A stretch of DNA of 37,687 nt, from the NCBI GenBank assembly GCA_025463875.1, contig JAODBI010000337.1, positions 1 through 37,687 on the forward strand, in the 5' to 3' direction. Below, piece by piece: positions 33,079 through 37,687 of the stretch. The translations under genes and the position numbers were made by a program. Positions within the stretch are counted from its first letter, which is position 1; the number at the start of each line of letters is the position of its first letter. This DNA is from Actinomycetes bacterium (GTDB lineage Bacteria > Actinomycetota > Acidimicrobiia > IMCC26256 > PALSA-610). The notes below the pieces were generated by a model, which did no database searches, had not been told where the DNA came from, and saw only the letters and a list, made by a program, of their open reading frames with translations.

Positions 33079-33825
33079 GTGACGTTGACAGCGAAGCAGG
33101 AAGAGCTGTGTGCACAGTCCCGGTGGCACTTCGGCGATCTCCGAGCCTTGTTCGTCAACTGCACGCTGAAGCCGTCGCCTGAGCCTTCGAACACACAGGG
33201 CCTGGCCGACCTCGCGATCGAGATCATGCGTCGACAGGGCGTGACCGTTGAAGTCGTGAGAGCGATCGACCACGACATCGCGACCGGCGTATGGCCCGAC
33301 ATGACCGAGCATGGCTGGGACCGGGACGACTGGCCGGCGATCTACGAGAAGGTCGAGGCCGCGCACATCCTCGTGCTGTGTACGCCGATCTGGCTCGGCG
33401 AGAAGTCGTCGGTGTGCACACGGGTGATCGAGCGGCTGTACGGCAACTCGCACCTGCTGAACGAAGCCGGTCAGTATTCGTATTACGGACGTGTGGGCGG
33501 CTGCCTCGTCACCGGCAACGAGGACGGTGTGAAGCACTGCGCGATGAATGTGCTGTATTCGTTGCAGCACCTCGGCTACGCGATACCGCCCCAAGCCGAC
33601 GCCGGCTGGATCGGCGACGCCGGACCCGGGCCGTCGTACCTCGATCCGGGCTCCGGGGGTCCGGAGAACGACTTCACCAACCGCAACACGACGTTCATGA
33701 CGTGGAACCTGCTGCATCTCGCCCGCATGGTCACCGACGCCGGCGGCATCCCCGCGCACGGTAACCAACGCTCCGAATGGGATGCGGGGTGCCGCTTCGA
33801 CTTTCCCAATCCCGAACATCGCTGA
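33079..33825 (+). CDS. Flavodoxin-like NAD(P)H-dependent FMN reductase
   Basis: About 248 aa. The flavodoxin-like fold shows in ALFVNCTLKPSPEPSNTQGL (phosphate-binding loop with Ser/Thr), VEVVRAIDHDIATGVWPDM, then ILVLCTPIWLGEKSSVCTRVIERLY (FMN-binding second loop) and GRVGGCLVTGNEDGVKHCAMN. Members use FMN to pass electrons from NAD(P)H to quinones or other acceptors. GTG 33079 has a GAGAGGG about 10 nt upstream; a TTG at 33040 is the alternative. The gene follows the propeller by about 150 nt on the same strand and could share regulation. The C-terminal extension (PENDFTNRNTTFMTWNLLHLARM) is usual for this subgroup. Confidence 0.88.
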   Translation: MTLTAKQEELCAQSRWHFGDLRALFVNCTLKPSPEPSNTQGLADLAIEIMRRQGVTVEVVRAIDHDIATGVWPDMTEHGWDRDDWPAIYEKVEAAHILVLCTPIWLGEKSSVCTRVIERLYGNSHLLNEAGQYSYYGRVGGCLVTGNEDGVKHCAMNVLYSLQHLGYAIPPQADAGWIGDAGPGPSYLDPGSGGPENDFTNRNTTFMTWNLLHLARMVTDAGGIPAHGNQRSEWDAGCRFDFPNPEHR

Positions 33826-33879
33826 CGGGAACGACTGAGATGGGCAACGCAGCCACCCCTTCTCGATCGAGCCCTCACC

Positions 33880-34030
33880 GAGCGGCCCACCCTGGTGTGG
33901 GCACCGGGCGCCATGTAGAACGCGTCGCCCGCCTCGAGCACGTCTTCATGGTCGTCGTCGCGAACGATCACCCCGACCGCTGAGCACGTAGCCCCAATGG
34001 GGCATGAGCAGTTGCGACCAGTGGGACAAG
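33880..34030 (-). pseudogene. Cupin-domain protein remnant
   Basis: Reading the minus strand, HWSQLLMPHWGYVLSGR in one frame is followed, after a shift near 33975, by VGVIVRDDDHEDVLEAGDAF, then YMAPGAH. Together these form the typical centre of a small cupin (HWGYVLSG...V....D..E...AGDAFY..PGH). Flanking parts of the domain are missing or shifted. One frameshift plus truncation at both ends makes it a remnant. Confidence 0.65.
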
Positions 34031-34216
34031 GTCGTGACTCTGCTTGATCGAAACGAAGTTGATCGTCTATCCGTCGACATCGGTTGATCGATCCTCGGCG
34101 ACCCTCCGGGCGACGCCGACGATGCAGCGGCGAACTGCTCGGCGGCATCGCTGTGGAAGCACTGAGGCTTCGGGACCCCCGACAGTGGTCGAGGCTGGAT
34201 GGCGTACGAGCCCGAA

Positions 34217-34245
34217 TTGACATCATCAGGCGCCCCGTGTACTTT
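34217..34245 (+). promoter_or_regulatory. Putative arsR promoter (-35/-10)
   Basis: A TTGACA -35 at 34217-34222 with a 17-nt spacer to TACTTT at 34240-34245. The -35 is perfect, the -10 poor (3 of 6). The -10 overlaps the left arm of the inverted repeat at 34240-34277. Confidence 0.5.
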
Positions 34246-34277
34246 CCTACTTGGTTAATTAGCTAGTTGAGAAAGTA
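34240..34277. promoter_or_regulatory. ArsR operator candidate
   Basis: TACTTTC (34240-34246) and GAAAGTA (34271-34277) form a perfect 7-nt inverted repeat around an AT-rich centre (TTGGTTAATTAGCTAG), ending 9 nt before the arsR start. CCTACTT...AAGTAGG forms a second, shifted repeat. Its low GC is conspicuous. Confidence 0.55.
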
Positions 34278-34286
34278 GGTGGTGCG

Positions 34287-34643
34287 GTGACGATCACGGT
34301 GCGCGAAGACCGGCTCAGCGAGACCTTCGCTGCACTGGCCAACTCGACGCGCCGATCGATCCTGGCCCGCCTCGCGGAAGGCGCGGCGACGGTCAACGAA
34401 CTCGCCGAGCCGTTCGAGTTGACCCTCCCGGCGATCTCGAAGCACATCAAGGTGCTGGAACGGGCCGGGTTGGTCATACGGGGTCACCGAGCTCAATATC
34501 GGCCTTGCGCACTTGACGCCGCCCCGCTTCGTGAGGTCTCGACCTGGGCCGAGCGATACCGGCCCGTCTGGGAAGCCCGCTTCGACCAGATGGACCACTA
34601 CCTCGCGCAGCTTCAATCGAAAAAGGACGAACGAACACGGTGA
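34287..34643 (+). CDS. ArsR family regulator (SdpR-like)
   Basis: A 118-aa winged-helix protein: LSETFAALANSTRRSILARLAEG, ATVNELAEPFELTLPAISKHIKVLERAGLV and RAQYRPCALDAAPLREVSTWAERYRPVWEARF. There are no metal-binding ELCV-type cysteines, so it belongs to the non-metal group usually paired with an AHSA1/SRPBCC gene. It starts at GTG 34287 and its stop overlaps the AHSA1 start (GTGA). An AT-rich inverted repeat overlapping the -10 region suggests autorepression. The ligand is unknown, possibly one sensed through the partner protein (inference). Confidence 0.92.
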   Translation: MTITVREDRLSETFAALANSTRRSILARLAEGAATVNELAEPFELTLPAISKHIKVLERAGLVIRGHRAQYRPCALDAAPLREVSTWAERYRPVWEARFDQMDHYLAQLQSKKDERTR

Positions 34644-35137
34644 CTGACAACAATCGTTCGGAGGACGCAGTCGTGATCGAACGGAGCTTCGACGCTCCCG
34701 TTGATCTCGTCTGGAAGATGTGGACCGACCCGGAACACTTCAAGGCCTGGTACGGCCCCGATGGCGCCACCATCCACGTCGCCAAGATGGACGTGCGTGT
34801 CGGCGGGTCTCGTCTGGTGTGTATGGAGATGCAGTTCCCGAGCGGACCGATGCAGATGTGGTTTGCCGGCGAGTACCGCGAGGTCGTTGAGAACGCGCGC
34901 CTCGTTTACACCGAGTTCATGTCCGACGAGCACGGCAACGTGTCCCCGCACGCAGAAACGGGCATGCCCGAGGGGCATCCGACGACAACCGAAGTTCGAG
35001 TCGATCTACAGAACGTCGGTGGCGGTACGAAGATGGTGATGACGCATGCGGGTATCCCCAGTGATTCTCCAGGTGCGGCCGGATGGACCATGGCATTCGA
35101 CAAGCTCGCCCTCCATCTGGAAGCGCAGAGTCTGTAA
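34640..35137 (+). CDS. AHSA1/SRPBCC-domain protein
   Basis: A 165-aa single-domain START-like protein: VIERSFDAPVDLVWKMWTDPEHFKAWYGPDGATI, GGSRLVCMEMQFPSG, MQMWFAGEYREVVENARLVYTEFM, TEVRVDLQNVGGGTKMVMTHAGIP, then the C-terminal helix WTMAFDKLALHLE. The helix-grip fold forms a hydrophobic cavity for a small ligand; the family also includes the Hsp90-activating Aha1 domain. GTG 34640 overlaps the arsR stop, the normal arrangement for this regulator-partner pair. No catalytic role is known for such pairs. Confidence 0.92.
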   Translation: MTDNNRSEDAVVIERSFDAPVDLVWKMWTDPEHFKAWYGPDGATIHVAKMDVRVGGSRLVCMEMQFPSGPMQMWFAGEYREVVENARLVYTEFMSDEHGNVSPHAETGMPEGHPTTTEVRVDLQNVGGGTKMVMTHAGIPSDSPGAAGWTMAFDKLALHLEAQSL

Positions 35138-35365
35138 CGCCCGGGCGCCCAGGTCGGCAGCCGCCGATCATCGCTGAGGAGCTGGTTACGCGGCCGAACG
35201 ACGTTGTGGACTGTTCGCTCCGACACTCGAGACCGCGAACCGTCAGCGCACGCTCGGGGTCGTCGCGGAGTAGTCCACGCGATCGCGGGATGCGCGGGCC
35301 GGCCACGGGTCGCAGACTGCGCGTACCCTCGGCTCGCGATGGCCTCAGTGGCAAGGGGAGCAACT

Positions 35366-36019
35366 ATGACGACTGACAATGAGCTTCGGCGCAACGTGGA
35401 ACGCGAACTCGAATGGGAGCCGAGCGTCGACGAGCGGCGAATCGGGGTCAGCGTCGTCGACGGCATCGTCACGCTCACGGGCGAGGTCAGCTCCTTCGGC
35501 GAGAAGTGGCGGGCCGAACGCGCGGTGGAGCGCGTCTCGGGCGTGAAGGGAATCGCGAACGAGCTCGAGGTGAAAGTGGCGAGCGAGCGCAGTGACACCG
35601 ACATCGCCAAGGCCGCGGTCGACGCCCTGAAATGGAACGTAATGGTGCCTTCCGACAAGGTGACGGTGAAGGTCTCGAAGGGGTGGCTCACGCTCGACGG
35701 CGAAGTTCGCTGGGACTACCAGCGGCGGGCGGCGGATCGGGCCGTACGCGACCTTCCGGGTGTGCGCGGCGTCTCGAACCTCATCCAGATCAAGCCGCGG
35801 GTCGAGCCGGACCACGTCAAGGAGAAGATCGAGGAGACGTTCAAGCGCGTCGCGACCCTCGACGCGAACCGCATCACCGTGCAGGTGGAAGGCTCGGAGG
35901 TGACGTTGCGCGGAACCGTGCGATCCTGGGTCGAGCGCCACGAAGCCGAGAAGGCCGCGTGGGCCGCGCCGGGGGTCACCGCCGTGCACAACTACATCAC
36001 CATCGCCGCGGCGGCGTAG
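35366..36019 (+). CDS. Triple BON-domain protein
   Basis: A 217-aa protein made of three BON domains at about 3-70, 75-145 and 148-216. Each carries the pattern of a helix followed by V-x-V-x-x-G-x-V-x-L-x-G: IGVSVVDGIVTLTGEV, VTVKVSKGWLTLDGEV, ITVQVEGSEVTLRGTV. Each ends in a V..V.N.I stretch (GVRGVSNLIQI, GVTAVHNYITI). There is no signal peptide, lipobox or CBS domain. BON domains bind phospholipids or other envelope components and occur in osmotic-shock proteins such as OsmY; a stress role is likely but unproved. GGGGAG lies 6 nt before ATG 35366. It stands alone. Confidence 0.9.
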   Translation: MTTDNELRRNVERELEWEPSVDERRIGVSVVDGIVTLTGEVSSFGEKWRAERAVERVSGVKGIANELEVKVASERSDTDIAKAAVDALKWNVMVPSDKVTVKVSKGWLTLDGEVRWDYQRRAADRAVRDLPGVRGVSNLIQIKPRVEPDHVKEKIEETFKRVATLDANRITVQVEGSEVTLRGTVRSWVERHEAEKAAWAAPGVTAVHNYITIAAAA

Positions 36020-36162
36020 TCCTCGGGTCGGGCGTCTTCGGTCCACGATGCGCCGCGCACGCGTTGTCGGTCGCCACGCGTTCATGCAGTCTGGCTGTTG
36101 ACGCGCGATCTACGCGAGTGCGTGATGGCGCGCGATGTCTCGCCGGACACACTTGGCATGCC

Positions 36163-36534
36163 CTACCGGCCAATGCGTGCCGCTGCGTGCACTGCGTCGA
36201 GCATTCCGTGCAGGTGGGCAACGGCGAGCTCGATGTCGTGGTACTTGCGCTGCCCGGCGCGTGACTCCGCCGCCAAGAGCCCGCAACGGTGAACCTTATG
36301 GAAATCGCCGCACGGGAACTTGTAGCGCCCCTTGGTGTGTTGGTTCGCTTCATCGTCGACACCGAGATACCAGCTGGCGTATTCGTCGTAGCCGTGCTCA
36401 CCGATGAAGGCGTTCTCGTCCGCCGCCGAAGGTTGGTGCTCGCTCCAGGCGTCGCGGTCGTCGTAGACGAAGCGTCCCTCGGTTATCAAGGTCTTGGCGT
36501 GCTCGAAGGCTCGCTCGTTCAGTTTCACTGCCAT
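36163..36534 (-). CDS. Conserved hypothetical protein (stress-type context)
   Basis: A 123-aa protein: AVKLNERAFEHAKTLITEGRFVYDDRDAWSEHQPSAADEN, YDEYASWYLGVDDEANQHTKGRYKFPCGDFHKVHRCGLLAAESRAGQ, and ending HLHGMLDAVHA. I recognise it as a conserved protein found in many bacteria without an assigned function. It has several conserved His, Cys and acidic residues but no known metal or catalytic motif. The gene is downstream of the erythromycin-esterase-like gene on the same strand with about 40 nt between, suggesting an operon. Start ATG 36534. Confidence 0.8.
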   Translation of the reverse strand: MAVKLNERAFEHAKTLITEGRFVYDDRDAWSEHQPSAADENAFIGEHGYDEYASWYLGVDDEANQHTKGRYKFPCGDFHKVHRCGLLAAESRAGQRKYHDIELAVAHLHGMLDAVHAAARIGR

Positions 36535-36575
36535 GGCCTTGTCCTCCTCGCCGATGCTCGGAAGCTCGATCCGCG

Positions 36576-37687
36576 TCAGACGGCGGACGGGAAGGTCTCG
36601 GGAATTTCGCCTTCGTCCCAGCGCGCGGTGCGCTCGAGCGGTTCAACCGCCCGGGTCTCGTCGATGTGAATTACTGCGTCGAACTGGTCAGCCAGCCGGG
36701 CGCGGAAGTAGTGGCTCTGGCGCTCGGTGCGGGGCCGGTAGATCACGCCGATCGCTCGCTCCAACCGCGGCGACCGAAGCAACTCGGTCGCGTTGGGCGT
36801 CGCACGCGCAAACGCGATCGAGAACGCCTTCTCGTCGACATCGTGCAGGAGACGCTCGTAGCTGTCGCGCAACGCCCGCCGCACGCGTTTGCGCTCGGCG
36901 CCGCCGCCCCAGTCATCGGCCGCGGTCACCGTTCCGGTGAAGGTGCTGAAGCCGATGAGGCGACAGTCGTCGCCGTGTCGCTCGCGCACGAGTTGACCCA
37001 CGTTGAGCTGACCTTGTGTGGCGACGTCGGTGGCGCGGGCGTCGCCCAGATGTGAATTATGGGCCCATACCACGACCTTGGCCACCTCGCCGCGCTGCCG
37101 ACTGAGATGGACGACGAGAGCGTCGAGAGTTTCGACCATGTGCTGATCGCGCAGGTTCCACGACGATGCTCGGCCGCCGAACATCGTGCGGTAGTACTCC
37201 TCCGCGTCCTTCACGGTCCGGGCGTTCAGCCCGGCGTAGAACGCCTCTTCCTCTCCGACCAGACCGTCATGCCGCGCGTAGTCCGCGGCGTGGGTGTGCA
37301 GGTCGACGAGTTGATCGATGACCTGCTGTTCGCAGGAGGCGCCCGCGCCGAACGCCGCGGCGAAGCCGTAGTCCTGGGCCTCGCCGCGATAGTGGTCGAA
37401 GCAGGAGTAGCGCTCTCGGGCGCGTGCCGCCGCCTCCGGATCGACGCGCTCGAGATAGGCGATCACCTCCTGGATGGAGCGGTGCAAGCTGTAGAGGTCG
37501 AGTCCGTAGAAGCCGGCCTTGGCTCGTTCGTCTTTTCCGACTCGGTCGTTGCGATCACGCAGCCAGCCAACGAAGTCCAACACGACCGCGTTGCGCCACA
37601 TCCAAGTGGGAAAGCGTTCGAAGCCGCGCAAGGCCTCCTCGGCGGTTGCGTCGTCGCTACGGGCTCGGACATAGCGGTTCACCCGAT
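36576..37687 (-). CDS. Erythromycin esterase family protein (partial, 5' end off window)
   Basis: The minus-strand frame is open to the right edge, so the N terminus (about 60-80 residues in the family) is missing. Landmarks are [48 protein letters not shown], and the conserved [18 protein letters not shown], which holds the His residues needed in EreA/EreB-type enzymes, followed by ETFPSAV at the end. Clinical members open the macrolide lactone ring; the many environmental homologues have unknown substrates, so resistance should not be inferred from this alone. The 36163-36534 gene lies downstream on the same strand. Confidence 0.88.
   Translation of the reverse strand, partial: RVNRYVRARSDDATAEEALRGFERFPTWMWRNAVVLDFVGWLRDRNDRVGKDERAKAGFYGLDLYSLHRSIQEVIAYLERVDPEAAARARERYSCFDHYRGEAQDYGFAAAFGAGASCEQQVIDQLVDLHTHAADYARHDGLVGEEEAFYAGLNARTVKDAEEYYRTMFGGRASSWNLRDQHMVETLDALVVHLSRQRGEVAKVVVWAHNSHLGDARATDVATQGQLNVGQLVRERHGDDCRLIGFSTFTGTVTAADDWGGGAERKRVRRALRDSYERLLHDVDEKAFSIAFARATPNATELLRSPRLERAIGVIYRPRTERQSHYFRARLADQFDAVIHIDETRAVEPLERTARWDEGEIPETFPSAV

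Larger units (their letters stand above)
33826..34286. other. Intergenic stretch with cupin remnant and arsR control region
   Basis: No intact gene. A decayed cupin (minus strand, 33880-34030) and the arsR promoter/operator (34217-34277), listed separately, are the only recognisable content. Confidence 0.6.

Noticed and set aside
1-37687. CRISPR array, prophage, transposase or integrase
   Set aside because: No regularly spaced repeats and no recombinase, capsid or transposase motifs were seen on either strand.

Overview
The window is high-GC DNA, very probably from an uncultured or environmental actinobacterium. Acidimicrobiia-like is my best guess, from the mixture of families: a CWB2-type wall protein, a LAL-type LuxR regulator, DUF2867, DUF5996, a remnant of a deazaflavin-dependent nitroreductase, PadR/ABC/FtsX and DMFase-like proteins. 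No rRNA, intact tRNA, intact insertion sequence, integrase, CRISPR array or origin was seen. The two end genes (DMFase-like at the left, erythromycin-esterase-like at the right) run off the window.

Layout, left to right. Positions 1-5600: partial DMFase-like gene, DUF2867 gene divergent from a strongly altered ketol-acid reductoisomerase (KARI) paralogue, then an operon of a secreted CWB2-like protein and a polytopic membrane protein. 5791-12590: decayed aldo/keto reductase, large LAL LuxR regulator, MarR regulator and a lipid-flippase-like membrane protein, with two matching palindromes in front of luxR and marR. Next come an SDR reduced to its two ends, a tRNA 3'-half remnant beside a perfect hairpin, a SnoaL-like gene and a DUF1801 gene. 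12657-16593: translationally coupled padR-ABC ATPase-FtsX permease operon under a perfect palindrome. 16744-19855: Baeyer-Villiger monooxygenase (BVMO) coupled to an ABM-type monooxygenase, plus a membrane protein. 20176-22626: aldehyde dehydrogenase-msrB-msrA operon. 22778-29323: a decay-rich stretch (methyltransferase, nitroreductase, zeta-toxin-like kinase, mazEF-like module, frameshifted amidase) around intact genes for a vanadium-haloperoxidase-like PAP2 enzyme with a coupled 67-aa protein, DUF5996 and a GGDEF cyclase. 29686-37687: lipoprotein, ECF sigma/anti-sigma pair divergent from a secreted beta-propeller, flavodoxin-like reductase, cupin remnant, arsR-AHSA1 operon, triple-BON protein, conserved small protein and erythromycin esterase.

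Two themes stand out. First, several compact regulator-target units carry readable DNA sites: MarR/LuxR, PadR/ABC, ArsR/AHSA1 and ECF/beta-propeller. Second, gene remnants are unusually frequent, about ten in 37 kb, and sit between intact genes. I did not find a convincing wholly new multi-gene system. The best candidates for something undescribed are the KARI paralogue with replaced catalytic residues, the ECF-anti-sigma-propeller unit with its shared inverted repeat, and the MarR-LuxR circuit with twin palindromes.
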